Source of the DNA: an uncultured Eubacteriales bacterium
GTDB lineage: Bacteria; Bacillota; Clostridia; Christensenellales; Aristaeellaceae
Assembly (NCBI GenBank): GCA_902801165.1
Contig: CADCHI010000002.1
Span: 84,257 to 148,256, forward strand
Direction: 5' to 3'
DNA: 64,000 nt
Positions 25,251 through 33,914 of this stretch are shown here, in pieces. Every line of letters starts with the position of its first letter. Position 1 is the first letter of the stretch. The notes under the pieces are model-generated. The model saw nothing but the letters and a program-made list of their open reading frames with translations, was not told the origin of the DNA and searched no databases. Position numbers and translations under genes: made by a program.

Positions 25251-25607
25251 ATGAACGACAACGACACCACCCTGAGCACCCTGAAGGAACAGGTGCACCA
25301 GCTCTGCCTGCGCAAGGGCTGGGGCGTGGACGGCGTGCAGGACCCCCAGCACGTCGCTATGGCCATGACCGTGGAGATGAGCGAGCTGCTGGAGCACTTC
25401 CAGTGGCTGAACCCGGAGGATGTCCAGGCGCTGCTGGACGGACGGGACCCCGAGCGCGTCGCCCTGATCGCCGAGGAGTTCGCCGACGTGATGATGTACG
25501 GCCTGCAGCTCACCCGCACGCTAGGCATCGACATCACCCAACAGGTGCTGCGGAAGATCGACATCGTCGACCACCGCCCGCCCAAGCCCTACAACCCCGA
25601 CCGGTAG
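25251..25607 (+). CDS. MazG-like nucleotide pyrophosphohydrolase
   Basis: 118-residue all-alpha NTP pyrophosphohydrolase of the MazG/RS21-C6 (dCTPase-like) type, converting NTP/dNTP to NMP and pyrophosphate, often to clean the nucleotide pool. Metal-binding motifs: MTVEMSELLEHFQW (E-x3-E, about 41-54) and EEFADVMMYGLQL (E-x2-D, about 79-91). ATG 25251 follows GGAGCGG by about 3-8 bases; upstream in-frame ATGs precede the mapped promoter -10 and cannot be used. It is followed after a terminator by a GNAT gene. Confidence 0.88.
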   Translation: MNDNDTTLSTLKEQVHQLCLRKGWGVDGVQDPQHVAMAMTVEMSELLEHFQWLNPEDVQALLDGRDPERVALIAEEFADVMMYGLQLTRTLGIDITQQVLRKIDIVDHRPPKPYNPDR

Positions 25608-25632
25608 GTCAATCCCAATATAAACGCATAAG

Positions 25633-25680
25633 CAGACCATATTCTGTTTATGCACGCAATCAGAATCCGGTCTGTTTTAT
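25633..25680 (+). terminator. Terminator of the MazG-like gene
   Basis: A hairpin of CAGACC-ATA-TTCTG with CAGAA-TCC-GGTCTG followed by TTTTAT. A competing smaller hairpin (GCATAAGCAGA with TCTGTTTATGC) overlaps its 5' arm, so two alternative folds exist. Confidence 0.7.
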
Positions 25681-25718
25681 CAAAATCGACCCTTTTCACG
25701 AGAGATGAGAGGTTTCCT

Positions 25719-26534
25719 ATGATCCTTCGACATGCCAGAACGCCCGTGGAGGGCCAGCCCGTGGAAAACACCTTCGTCGCCATCGACGAATTCAGCGGCG
25801 GCCAGCTCGGCGCGTGCACCATATTCTGCGATGACAACCCGGCGCTCTACCCCGCCCGGCCCATGCAGGTGCGCCTCCAGCTGGAGGGCAGCCCCATCCC
25901 GGACGCGCTGATCGGTGCGGCAGTGGCCCGCGGGCGCGAAATCTGCACCGCCTCCGGCAAGTTCTGCCGCCTGTACACCCGGGTGGACCCGGACGACGCG
26001 GAGACCATGGAGAGCCTGATCCCCATGGGCTTCAAGGACAACGACGGCCTGGTGAAGATGGAGCTTCGGCTTCCCTTCGCCTGCGAATACCGGCTTCCCG
26101 CGGGCTGCGTGGTGGTCAAGGACGACCTCAGCGACCCCGACGAGCAGAAGTTCTTCCTGGAGCGCTACAACGAGCTGTACAACACCGACCACAGCTTCGA
26201 CTGGCTGCGCAGCTACATCAACCGGGACGGCTTCACCCGCATCCTGACGGTCTCGCCCACCGGCATGGCCGGAGAGGTGCTGCTGTGGCGGGAGAGCTAC
26301 GCCGGCATCATCGGCTACATCCAGACCTCCAAGCGCTGGCGGCGCATGGGCGTCGGGACCTGCATGCTGGGCCTGGCCTGCGAGGAGTTCGAGCGCGCCA
26401 AGCTGTTCTGCGCCGAGGCCAACGTCCGCGCCCGCATCCCCCACGTGCTCAAGCTGATGGAGAAGTGCGGCTTCAAGCAGTCGGAGCTGCTGATGCGCTA
26501 TCCCGGCGTGGACATCAACCCGACGGAAAAATAA
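25719..26534 (+). CDS. GNAT-family acetyltransferase
   Basis: 271-residue protein with an N-terminal degenerate segment (residues 1-120) and a C-terminal GNAT fold: strands around GEVLLW, IIGYIQTSKRWRRMGVGTCML (acetyl-CoA motif A, R-x-x-G-x-G/A as RRMGVG, about 198-210), and a final MEKCGFKQSEL typical of motif B. Two tandem GNAT-like halves are possible, the first degenerate. The acceptor substrate is unknown. ATG 25719 is six bases after AGAGGT. It is followed by a terminator and dapA. Confidence 0.85.
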   Translation: MILRHARTPVEGQPVENTFVAIDEFSGGQLGACTIFCDDNPALYPARPMQVRLQLEGSPIPDALIGAAVARGREICTASGKFCRLYTRVDPDDAETMESLIPMGFKDNDGLVKMELRLPFACEYRLPAGCVVVKDDLSDPDEQKFFLERYNELYNTDHSFDWLRSYINRDGFTRILTVSPTGMAGEVLLWRESYAGIIGYIQTSKRWRRMGVGTCMLGLACEEFERAKLFCAEANVRARIPHVLKLMEKCGFKQSELLMRYPGVDINPTEK

Positions 26535-26553
26535 GTCATTCGAGCCTAATTGG

Positions 26554-26584
26554 ACCGGTCCCGATGGGGCCGGTTCTGTTTTTT
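26554..26584 (+). terminator. Terminator after the GNAT gene
   Basis: Stem ACCGGTCCC/GGGGCCGGT with loop GAT, then TCTGTTTTTTG. Confidence 0.9.
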
Positions 26585-26633
26585 GCCCTTCTCCAATACC
26601 ATGAAACAGAATTGTCATGAGGAGGTCGGGCAT

Positions 26634-27521
26634 ATGCACGGAAACCTGTTTTACGGCTGCGGCACGGCGCTGGTCACCCCGTTCAAGGGCAGCCGGGTGG
26701 ACTATGACGCCTTGGAAAAACTGATCGACTGGCAGCTGGACAGCGGCATCGACGCGGTGGTGATCCTGGGCACCACCGGCGAGCCGGCCACGATCACCGA
26801 ATCGGAGCGGCCCGCCGTCATCGAGTGCGCGGCGGCGCGGTGTGCCGGACGCGTGCCGCTGATCGTCGGCACCGGCAGCAACGACACCCGGCGGGCCGTC
26901 GCCCAGTCCGTGGAGGCCCAGCGCCTCGGGGCGGACGCGCTGCTGGTGGTCACGCCCTACTACAACAAGACCAGCCGTAGTGGCCTGATCGAGCACTTCA
27001 ACGCCGTGGCTGACAGCGTGGAGCTGCCTATCATCATGTACAACGTCCCCGGCCGCACCGGCATGAACCTGGACGCGACGACGGTGGCAGAGCTCGCCCG
27101 ACACCCCAATCTCTGCGCCGTGAAGGAGGCTTCCGGCAGCGTGAAGCAGATGACCGACCTGGCGGCGGCCTGCGGCGAGGGCATCGCCGTCTACTGCGGC
27201 AACGACGACCAGATCGTCCCCGCGATGGCCCTCGGGGCCCGGGGCGCGATCTCCGTGGCCTCCAACCTCATCCCCCGCCAGATGCGCGACTTGACCGCGA
27301 ACTGGCTGCGGGGCGAGATCGGCAAGGCCCTCAAGGCCCAGCTCGAGTTCCTTCCGCTGGTCCGCCTGTTGTTCGATGAGGTCAGCCCCATCCCGGTCAA
27401 GGCGGCCCTCTCCATGATGGGCCGGATCGAGGACACGCTGCGCCTGCCCCTCGTCCCCCTGGACAGCGAAAGGCGGGAAGCCCTGCGGCGGGAGCTTGTG
27501 CGGTTGGAGCTCATCGATTGA
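26634..27521 (+). CDS. dapA: 4-hydroxy-tetrahydrodipicolinate synthase
   Basis: 295-residue TIM-barrel aldolase condensing pyruvate with L-aspartate semialdehyde, the first step of the lysine/diaminopimelate branch feeding peptidoglycan. Visible: GCGTALVTPF, GTTGEPATI (Thr-Thr of the catalytic triad), TPYYNKTSRSG (catalytic Tyr), MYNVPGRTGMNL, and the Schiff-base lysine in AVKEASGS (about 163). ATG 26634 has GGAGGT seven bases upstream. It is monocistronic, flanked by terminators on both sides; other dap genes are not in the window. Confidence 0.95.
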   Translation: MHGNLFYGCGTALVTPFKGSRVDYDALEKLIDWQLDSGIDAVVILGTTGEPATITESERPAVIECAAARCAGRVPLIVGTGSNDTRRAVAQSVEAQRLGADALLVVTPYYNKTSRSGLIEHFNAVADSVELPIIMYNVPGRTGMNLDATTVAELARHPNLCAVKEASGSVKQMTDLAAACGEGIAVYCGNDDQIVPAMALGARGAISVASNLIPRQMRDLTANWLRGEIGKALKAQLEFLPLVRLLFDEVSPIPVKAALSMMGRIEDTLRLPLVPLDSERREALRRELVRLELID

Positions 27522-27532
27522 CGGGAATAACA

Positions 27533-27573
27533 AATCGGGCAGGGACGGCGAAGTGCGCCGTCCCTGCCCGATT
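27533..27573 (+). terminator. Strong terminator of dapA
   Basis: An 18-bp perfect stem from AATCGGGCAGGGACGGCG with loop AAGTG, then ATTGTATTTTG. It is convergent with the DprA-like gene and may serve both. Confidence 0.92.
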
Positions 27574-27646
27574 ATTGTATTTTGACTGATTCTATCTTCC
27601 GTGCCGCCGTGTTCCGCGTGAATGCGCCGACAATCCTTGAAGCTCT

Positions 27647-28609
27647 TTATGTGAACATGTCGAATATATTCATCTGCTCCGCCCGGGAACTGTCCCAGTG
27701 GCGGCTCGCGTCCCGCAGGTCCATGGTCCTCAGGTCCTTCACAGGCCGCGCGCCGCGCTGGATCAGCGGGCGGTTTGCCTCGCAGCCTTCCCAGGCATAG
27801 ATCCAGTCGCAATATCGGTTCATCAGTGCCTCCGTCTCGCCGCGACGCCCATCGGTGTTGAACACAAACGCGGCGTCCGCCAGGGAGAACAGCAGCTTGT
27901 TGCGGGTGATGGCATGGCTGACGGTGAACATGGCGTCCGGATGCTCGGTGGAGAGGATGGCACATCGGCCCGCCTCCAGCAGCCGCGCGATGGTCTCGTC
28001 TTTCATGTGCTCGTGCATGCCGCCGCCCAGCACATCGATCAGCGTGCCGCCGTGGCGCTCGGTCAGGCTCGCGGCGATCCGGGAGACCCCCAGCTCGCCT
28101 CCGGTGATGACGGCATAGCCCAAGTCGATGGCGCCCAGCACCAGGGCCTCGATCCCCTGCCGCGCCTCCTGGGTGGTCTTGACGCCGCTGATGCCCACGA
28201 TGGCGATGGCGGGACCGTTCAGCAGGTTCTCATTGCCGCAGCGGTAGAAGCAGGGCGGCGCGCCGTCCCCCAGCTTGCGCTCCAGCCGCTTCGGATACTC
28301 CCCGTCGTACTGGGTCACCACGTCGATGCCCTCCACGGCGTAGCCGTCCAGCGCATAGGACAGCTGTACGCCCCGGTGCAGCAGCGTGAAGGCGCGGTAG
28401 GCCTCCTCCTCAGTGAGCCCCAGGTAGATCATCAAGCCGCTGATGTCCATGTCCAGCAGCTTGCCCACCGTGCGGTAGGCCGTGCCCCGGGTCGCCGACT
28501 CAAAGCGGCGGAATTCCTGCACGCTCAGGGGTTTGGCGTACTCCTCCTTGTTGGGAGAAAGCGCCATGGTCAGCAGCATCGCCGCGTAAGCATCGTCATT
28601 GTGGTGCAT
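27647..28609 (-). CDS. Divergent DprA/Smf-like Rossmann protein
   Basis: 320 residues with the DprA fold outline: an N-terminal helical part, TQYDGEYPKRLE, then IAIVGISGVKTT where DprA has VGSR, VITGGELGVSRIAA where DprA has SGxAxGID, VLGGG, LSTEHP, and SHAITRNKLLFSLADAAFVF where DprA has FxxRNRxIaGLs. DprA loads RecA on incoming ssDNA during transformation. The changed GSR and ArGID motifs argue that the DNA-binding or dimer surface differs, so only a DprA-like label is justified. The start ATG 28609 follows GAGGGGG. It is last in the minus-strand block RNase J - YlbF - MltG - SigK. Confidence 0.72.
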   Translation of the reverse strand: MHHNDDAYAAMLLTMALSPNKEEYAKPLSVQEFRRFESATRGTAYRTVGKLLDMDISGLMIYLGLTEEEAYRAFTLLHRGVQLSYALDGYAVEGIDVVTQYDGEYPKRLERKLGDGAPPCFYRCGNENLLNGPAIAIVGISGVKTTQEARQGIEALVLGAIDLGYAVITGGELGVSRIAASLTERHGGTLIDVLGGGMHEHMKDETIARLLEAGRCAILSTEHPDAMFTVSHAITRNKLLFSLADAAFVFNTDGRRGETEALMNRYCDWIYAWEGCEANRPLIQRGARPVKDLRTMDLRDASRHWDSSRAEQMNIFDMFT

Positions 28610-28720
28610 GCCCGAACCCCCTCGCAGTCGTTCTGAATGTATTCTATCACGAACGCAGTGGATTTGCAAGCCGCGCGGCGCTCCAACAGGCCCAAACAAG
28701 CGGCTGTATGCGCGGTCGAA

Positions 28721-29419
28721 TCACGCCTCCGCGCAGTCCAGCGCCTTCCTCAGCTTCTCCAAAGCCTTCTTTTCGATGCGGGAGACGTAGCTTCGGGAGA
28801 TGCCCAGCCGCTCTGCCACCCGGTGCTGGGGCCAGGGCTCGCCGTCCTCCAGTCCGCAGCGCAGGCGCACCACCTCGGCCTCCCGGGGCTCCAGCACCCG
28901 CTCCATCAGCCGCAGCGCCCGCATGGATTCGATGGCGGTCTCCGCCGCGTCGGGCACGAGCTCCGGGTCCGTGCCCAGCAGGTCGCCCAGCTGCAGCTCG
29001 TTGCCGTCCCCGTCCTCCCCCAGGCTCTCGCCCATCGGCACCTCGGCCCGTCGCTTCCGATTAGCCCGGAAGAACATCAGGATCTCGTTCTCGATGCACC
29101 GCGCGGCGTAGGGCGTAAGCTTGCCCGCCTCCGGGCGGTAGGTCTGCACTGCCTTGATCAGCCCCAGGGAGCCGATGGAGATCAGGTCGTCCTGCTCGAC
29201 GCCCGTCTGGGCGTACTTCCGGGAGATGTGGGCCACCAGCCGCAGGTTGTGGACGATCAGTTCGTTCGCGGCCTCCCGGTCGCCGCCAGCCAGCCTTTCC
29301 AGCAGCGCCTGCTCCTCCGCCTTCTCCAGCGGCTTGGGATACTCCTGCCGAGCGCTGATGTGCAGCAGCATCAGCCAGCCGTTCTCCGCCAGCCACAGCA
29401 GCATTTCGGGCAAAAACAT
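28721..29419 (-). CDS. sigK: Sporulation sigma factor (SigK type)
   Basis: 232-residue sigma-70 family protein matching SigK: a hydrophobic pro-sequence-like N-terminus (MFLPEMLLWLAENGWLMLLH), then PKPLEKAEEQALL, region 2 NLRLVAHISRKYAQTGVEQDDLISIG, LTPYAARCIENEILMFFR, and region 4 GISRSYVSRIEKKALEKL. In Bacillus SigK directs late mother-cell sporulation genes, and the pro-sequence is removed by SpoIVFB. The gene is contiguous, with no skin-type interruption. Its presence supports spore-forming ancestry or ability. AAAGGGGG lies about 8 bases before ATG 29419. Confidence 0.9.
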   Translation of the reverse strand: MFLPEMLLWLAENGWLMLLHISARQEYPKPLEKAEEQALLERLAGGDREAANELIVHNLRLVAHISRKYAQTGVEQDDLISIGSLGLIKAVQTYRPEAGKLTPYAARCIENEILMFFRANRKRRAEVPMGESLGEDGDGNELQLGDLLGTDPELVPDAAETAIESMRALRLMERVLEPREAEVVRLRCGLEDGEPWPQHRVAERLGISRSYVSRIEKKALEKLRKALDCAEA

Positions 29420-29524
29420 AGGGCTTTCCCCCTTTTCGGAAGTCTGCCCTACATTCTATTCGGTTTTTGGGGAAGCGTGCCTGCTTCCCGGCGCGAATCG
29501 CCGCGGCGGGAAGCCCGGGATTCT

Positions 29525-30829
29525 CTACGGCTGGGCGGTCTGCGCGGCTTCCTGCTGCAGCGCCTGCTGGCGGTCGTACTCCTCCCACAGCGGGCGGTAG
29601 CGAGCCACATTGGCGTTGTGCTCCTCCTGGGTGATGGCGAAGGCCAGCGTTCCGGAGGTCGGTTCCGTGGCGCAGAAGTACAGGTAACCCTGCTGGATGT
29701 AGTCCATGTCCGGCGACATGGCCGCCTCCAGCGCCGCCACGGAGGGATTGCAGATCGGTCCCACGGGCAGGCCCGGCACGTAATAGGTGTTATAGCCGTT
29801 CTGCTGGGAAGTCTCCGCCTCGGTGAGGGCCAGCTTGTGCTGGCGGCTCAGGTAGGTAGCGGTCGGGTCGCTCTCCAGCTTCCAGCCCAGCTTCAGGCGG
29901 TTGTGGAATACGGCGGAGACCCGTCCGTAGTCCTCCCGGTTGCCGGCCTCCTTCTCGATCATCGAGGCCAGGGTCACGATCTCGTCCATGGTGAGGGTGT
30001 TGTCGTAGGTCTCCACCTCGTGGTAGACGCCCTCTTCATCCGCGTAGTACTCGGTCCGGTCGGTGTAGAACACGTCGTCGATCACCTTGTTGTCCTGATT
30101 CAGCAGCGTCCGGATAATGCTCTCCGGCGAGGCCGTGAGGAAGATGCGATAGGTGTCCGGCGCGAGATAGCCCTCCAGCGCGTACTTGCGGCCCGCCAGC
30201 CTGCCGTTGTTCTGGGCGTCGCGCAGGGCGTAGGAATTGCCCACGAAGCGATCCACGTCGTTGCAGAGCCTGAGGAAGTCCTGGGTGTTCTCCAGCGCGC
30301 CAACGCTGACCAGGTATTCCGCGATGTCGTCGCAGGTCCAGCCGGGTACGATGGTGATGACGCGCTCGTTGGTCTGGCTGTCGGAGGTCAATTCGTCGAT
30401 GATCTGGTCGACGCTCATGCCCGGTGACAGCTGGAAGGTACCGTAGCTGAGGGAGTTGGTCAGTCCTCGGAACTGAACCATGTATCGGAACACGCGCTGG
30501 TCCCGCAGCAGGTTGGCCTCCTCCAGCCGCGCGCCGATCCGGCTCACCGTCTCGCCGTTTTCGATCTGGAAGGCGACCGTGGAGGCGCTGTCCTCGGCCA
30601 CCGGCGCGAAGAACGCGCCGTAGATTCGGTTGTAGCCAACGGAAACCATGCCGATGACCACCAGCACGCTGCACAGGAAGATCAGCACCGGCCGCAGCAG
30701 CTTCCACAGCCAGGCATACCAGTACATGCCGTATTCCCGGTCCTCGTGGAGCGCGCGTATGCTGTATTTTTCAGACTGTATGCGCGGTTTGCGCCGGTTG
30801 GGCGCGCGCCGCTTCCGTTTCTGTGCCAT
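29525..30829 (-). CDS. mltG: Endolytic murein transglycosylase MltG
   Basis: 434-residue membrane-anchored lytic transglycosylase that cuts nascent glycan strands and limits their length. Order: a basic cytoplasmic tail (KRKRRAPNRRKPR), one transmembrane helix (about 48-70), a LysM-like segment (VSRIGARLEEANLL), and the YceG catalytic domain with Glu in SMIEKEAGN and the GLPVGPICNPS motif. It ends in a Gln/Ala tail. ATG 30829 follows GGAGG by five bases. It is transcribed after ylbF and before sigK. Confidence 0.93.
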   Translation of the reverse strand: MAQKRKRRAPNRRKPRIQSEKYSIRALHEDREYGMYWYAWLWKLLRPVLIFLCSVLVVIGMVSVGYNRIYGAFFAPVAEDSASTVAFQIENGETVSRIGARLEEANLLRDQRVFRYMVQFRGLTNSLSYGTFQLSPGMSVDQIIDELTSDSQTNERVITIVPGWTCDDIAEYLVSVGALENTQDFLRLCNDVDRFVGNSYALRDAQNNGRLAGRKYALEGYLAPDTYRIFLTASPESIIRTLLNQDNKVIDDVFYTDRTEYYADEEGVYHEVETYDNTLTMDEIVTLASMIEKEAGNREDYGRVSAVFHNRLKLGWKLESDPTATYLSRQHKLALTEAETSQQNGYNTYYVPGLPVGPICNPSVAALEAAMSPDMDYIQQGYLYFCATEPTSGTLAFAITQEEHNANVARYRPLWEEYDRQQALQQEAAQTAQP

Positions 30830-30905
30830 TGAGTCCTCCAATAAAGATCCGCCTCATTCAAGGCCATTACCATAACAGAGAAGGCTTGAGAGGCGCAGCC
30901 ATTCC

Positions 30906-31253
30906 CTATTGTGCCAGCATGTCCAGGTCTACGCCGGCCACGTCGGCCAGTATCTTGAAGATGTCGGACAGCATCCTCTGGAACCGGAATTCCGCCATCA
31001 GGTAGGCGCTCACGTCCGGGTTGAATTGCAGCAGCGTACCGATCTGCTGCAGGCGCTGGAAGTCCTCCTCGGGCATGTTTTCGCCCGCGGCCATCTTCGC
31101 CTGCATTCTGAACTGCAGCCGCTTGTATTCGTCCAGGAGTGCCTTGTTGGTGCCGTCGTCATAGGCGACGCCCTTCAGGCGATTGTACTCCCGGTACTCC
31201 TCGCTCTCCTTCAGCGCTCGGGCGAGCTCCCGTGCCTGGTCGTATGGATTCAT
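30906..31253 (-). CDS. YlbF-family regulator
   Basis: 115-residue all-helical YlbF/YmcA-family protein. In Bacillus, YlbF, YmcA and YaaT form the Y-complex that helps RNase Y maturation of mRNAs and affects competence, sporulation and biofilm. Visible: an N-terminal helix (YDQARELARALKESEEYREYNRL), the NKALLDEYKRLQFRMQAKMA helix and a C-terminal helix with FKILADVAG. ATG 31253 follows GGAGGG. An RNase J gene lies upstream on the same strand. No partner YmcA is in the window. Confidence 0.85.
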   Translation of the reverse strand: MNPYDQARELARALKESEEYREYNRLKGVAYDDGTNKALLDEYKRLQFRMQAKMAAGENMPEEDFQRLQQIGTLLQFNPDVSAYLMAEFRFQRMLSDIFKILADVAGVDLDMLAQ

Positions 31254-31295
31254 GGTGCCCTCCATCTGTGATTGGACGCAAGCAGGAACTTCCGG

Positions 31296-31437
31296 GTTCC
31301 ATACCCGTTTGCTGTTCCCATTCCCCGTTACCTGTTCCCGGGCAATCCGCCTGCTGCCTGCTGCCTGTTACCTATTTTCCGTTCCCTGTTCCCAGGCAAT
31401 CTGACTGCTGCCTGTTGCCTGTTGCCTGTTGCCTATA
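31296..31437. repeat. Degenerate TTCCC / CTGTTGCCT tract between rnj and ylbF
   Basis: Low-complexity pyrimidine-rich sequence between two genes, made of degenerate 6-8 base units (TTCCC, CTGTTCC, CTGTTGCC). It contains AGGCAATCTGACTGCTGCCT (31394-31413), nearly identical to 46600-46619, and a degenerate internal second copy near 31339-31372. It is transcribed as the gap in the rnj operon. Confidence 0.85.
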
Positions 31438-33111
31438 TTATATCTCCACGATGATCGGCAGGATCATCGGGTTGCGCTTGATGGTGTCGTAGATGTAGCG
31501 CTGTACGGACTCCCGCACGTCGTTCTTGAGCCGGTTCCAGTCGGTGGAATCGATGGGGCCGAAGGCGTCGATGGCCCGCATGGCCGCTTCCCGCGCGCCT
31601 TCCACCAGCTCGTCGGACTCCCGCACGTACACGAAGCCGCGGCTGATGATGTCGGGTCCTGAGACCACCGTGCCCAGCTCGTGATCGAGGCCCATGACCA
31701 CGATCAGCAGGCCGTCCTCGGACAGGTGCTTGCGGTCGCGCAGCACCACGGCGCCCACGTCACCAATGCCCAGGCCGTCGATCAGCACGGAGCCGCTGGG
31801 CACCACGCCGGTCACGTCGATGGTGTCGGAGGTCAGTTCGATCACGTCGCCGATCTCCACCATCAGCACGTTGTCCTCGGGCATGCCCAGCGATTTCGCC
31901 AGGTTGGCGTGGTGGTACAGGTGCCGGTATTCGCCGTGCACGGGCACGAAGAACTTTGGCTTGATCAGCGAATGCATCAGCTTGAGCTCCTCCTGCCGGG
32001 CGTGGCCGGAGACGTGGACCTCGGCGAGGGATTCGTAGATCACGTTCGCGCCGATCCTGATCAGCTGGTTGATGACCCGTGAGACGGACTTCTCGTTGCC
32101 GGGAATGGGCGTGGCCGAGATGATGACCATGTCACTCTCGCGGATCTCCAGCTTGCGGTGCTCGGCGAAGGCCATGCGGGACAGGCCGCTCATCGGCTCG
32201 CCCTGGCTGCCGGTGGTCACCACGGCGATCTGCTCGTCGGGATAGCGGTCCAGGTCGTCCGCCGTGATCAGCGTCCCCTCTGGGATCTTCAAATAGCCCA
32301 GCTGCATGGCCACCTTGGACACGTTCACCATGCTGCGGCCCATCAGGCACACCTTGCGGTGGAACCGCACGCAGGAATCCACCACCGCCTGGATGCGATG
32401 CACGTTGCTGGCAAACATGGCGATGATGACGCGGCCCGTGGCCTTCTGGAACTGGTCGTTGAAGGTGGCGGCTACCTTCTTTTCGGACATGGTGTAGCCC
32501 TGGCGCTCAGCGTTGGTGGAGTCGGCGAGGAGCAGCAGCACGCCCTCCCGGCCCAGCTCCGCCAGGCGTCCGAGGTCGATCGGCGCGCCGTCCAGCGGCG
32601 TATAGTCCACCTTGAAGTCGCCGGTGTGCACCACGGTGCCCACGGGCGTCTTGATCGCCAGCGCGCACGCCCCGGCGATGGAGTGGTTCACGTGGATGAA
32701 CTCCACGGAGAAGCAGCCCGCATGGATCACGTCGCCCTCGGTCACCACGTTCAGCGGCGCCACGTTCTGGAGCCGGTGCTCCTTCAGCTTGTGCTCGCAC
32801 AGCGCCAGCGTCAGCTTCGTGCCGTACACCGGAGCCGGCAGGTTGCGCAGCACATAGGGCACCGCGCCGATGTGGTCCTCGTGTCCGTGGGTGATAAAGT
32901 AGCCGCGGATCTTGTCCTTGTTGTGTTCCAGATAGCTGGTGTCGGGTATGACGAGGTCGACGCCCGGCATATCCTCCCTGGGGAATATGGAGCCGAGGTC
33001 GATTACGATGATGTCATTTTGATATTCAAGCACCGTCAGGTTTTTGCCGATCTCCCCGAGACCGCCCAGCGGTATGATTTTGAGCTTGTCTTCCCTGTTT
33101 TTTCTGGCCAA
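31438..33111 (-). CDS. rnj: Ribonuclease J
   Basis: 557-residue metallo-beta-lactamase/beta-CASP ribonuclease with 5'-3' exo- and endonuclease activity in mRNA decay and rRNA processing. Visible: KIIPLGGLGEIGKN, the metal motif HGHEDHIG (about 77-84), VHTGDFK, DSTNAE, ATTGSQGEP (beta-CASP), SGHARQEELKLM, and VHGEYRH; a C-terminal domain follows. The start is TTG 33111, set by AAAGGAGG seven bases upstream. It is first in a minus-strand run to ylbF, mltG, sigK and the DprA-like gene. The leader contains a hairpin. Confidence 0.95.
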   Translation of the reverse strand: MARKNREDKLKIIPLGGLGEIGKNLTVLEYQNDIIVIDLGSIFPREDMPGVDLVIPDTSYLEHNKDKIRGYFITHGHEDHIGAVPYVLRNLPAPVYGTKLTLALCEHKLKEHRLQNVAPLNVVTEGDVIHAGCFSVEFIHVNHSIAGACALAIKTPVGTVVHTGDFKVDYTPLDGAPIDLGRLAELGREGVLLLLADSTNAERQGYTMSEKKVAATFNDQFQKATGRVIIAMFASNVHRIQAVVDSCVRFHRKVCLMGRSMVNVSKVAMQLGYLKIPEGTLITADDLDRYPDEQIAVVTTGSQGEPMSGLSRMAFAEHRKLEIRESDMVIISATPIPGNEKSVSRVINQLIRIGANVIYESLAEVHVSGHARQEELKLMHSLIKPKFFVPVHGEYRHLYHHANLAKSLGMPEDNVLMVEIGDVIELTSDTIDVTGVVPSGSVLIDGLGIGDVGAVVLRDRKHLSEDGLLIVVMGLDHELGTVVSGPDIISRGFVYVRESDELVEGAREAAMRAIDAFGPIDSTDWNRLKNDVRESVQRYIYDTIKRNPMILPIIVEI

Positions 33112-33217
33112 GACAACGCCTCCTTTACGCGATATTATTAACTATATACTACGCCGCCCGCGCCGGAGCGACGCATGATTCATCGTTCTGTATGCGATGC
33201 CCGCGCATGGCATACCA

Positions 33218-33228
33218 TTAAAATTATA
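33218..33228 (-). promoter_or_regulatory. Extended -10 promoter of rnj
   Basis: TGC-TATAAT on the minus strand (TATAAT at 33223-33228) without a good -35. The roughly 100-base leader contains a hairpin GTATGC-CATGC with GCAT-GCATAC near 33191-33216. Confidence 0.55.
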
Positions 33229-33464
33229 GCACAATTCCCGCCGGATTCACAGCGAAAGCCGTGTCTTTATCGGAAATTGTAAGTAAAGAGTGGCCCGAGT
33301 GCGGACCTTCACCCGTCCGCCAGCGATTCGGCCAAGCCCAAAAACCCCGCTGAGCAGTACAGCGGAGCCATCAAAACAAACTTCCGTCTGGAATGACGAT
33401 CCTTCGATCTATTCGGAATCCCCTGCCGGCATTCCGGCATGCGCCGTGAAAAACGGCTGACGGA
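33229..33464. other. Intergenic region, no gene seen
   Basis: Between the rnj promoter and the trxA terminator. A short CCGCTG/CAGCGG hairpin lies near 33347-33365 and a fragment resembling GATCCTTCG near 33388. No coding or RNA gene recognised. Confidence 0.6.
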
Positions 33465-33495
33465 GCGGCGGGACGCTTGAACGCCGTCCCGCCGC
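33449..33495 (-). terminator. Terminator of trxA
   Basis: A GC-rich 10-bp stem (CGGCGGGACG/CGTCCCGCCG, 33466-33494) 13 bases after the trxA stop, followed on the minus strand by CCGTCAGCCGTTTTTC. Confidence 0.65.
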
Positions 33496-33507
33496 CGTGC
33501 CTGAAAA

Positions 33508-33828
33508 TCAGCGGTTGCGATCGATCATGGCCTTGAGAGCCTGCTTGCTCTGCACGCCGACCACCTTGTCCACGGCCTTGCCGTCCTTGAACAGGAACAG
33601 CGTAGGGATGGCCTGGATGCCCAGCCCGATGGCGACCTCGGCGTTCTCATCCACGTTCACCTTCGCGAAGGTCACGCCCTCAGTCTCCGCGGCGAGCTCC
33701 TCCACCACCGGCGCGATCATGCGGCACGGGCCGCACCAGGTCGCCCAGAAGTCAACCAGCGTCAGGTGGTTCTTGCTCAGGTTCTCAAACTTCATGTCCT
33801 CGGAGGTGTATACCTTGACCTCTGCCAT
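33508..33828 (-). CDS. trxA: Thioredoxin
   Basis: 106-residue thioredoxin, a general dithiol reductant. Redox motif WATWCGPCRM (about 29-38), cis-Pro AIPTLFLF (about 76) and the conserved Asp-Trp region LVDFW are all intact. No signal peptide, so cytoplasmic. It is last in the minus-strand set after the MrfA helicase, 87 bases downstream; a thioredoxin near thiI and a cysteine desulfurase would suit sulfur-transfer chemistry but is also a common housekeeping placement. Confidence 0.97.
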   Translation of the reverse strand: MAEVKVYTSEDMKFENLSKNHLTLVDFWATWCGPCRMIAPVVEELAAETEGVTFAKVNVDENAEVAIGLGIQAIPTLFLFKDGKAVDKVVGVQSKQALKAMIDRNR

Positions 33829-33914
33829 GTTATCCTTCTCCTTCTATGGTCGTATTCGCGCTTCACGCGTCTTTTCACGTCACAGCCCGTTTGCGTCGTC
33901 CGCAGGTCTGCCTG

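Noticed and set aside
25680-27965. 761-codon minus-strand open frame
   Set aside because: It spans a terminator and the GNAT and dapA genes on the other strand, so it cannot be a real protein.
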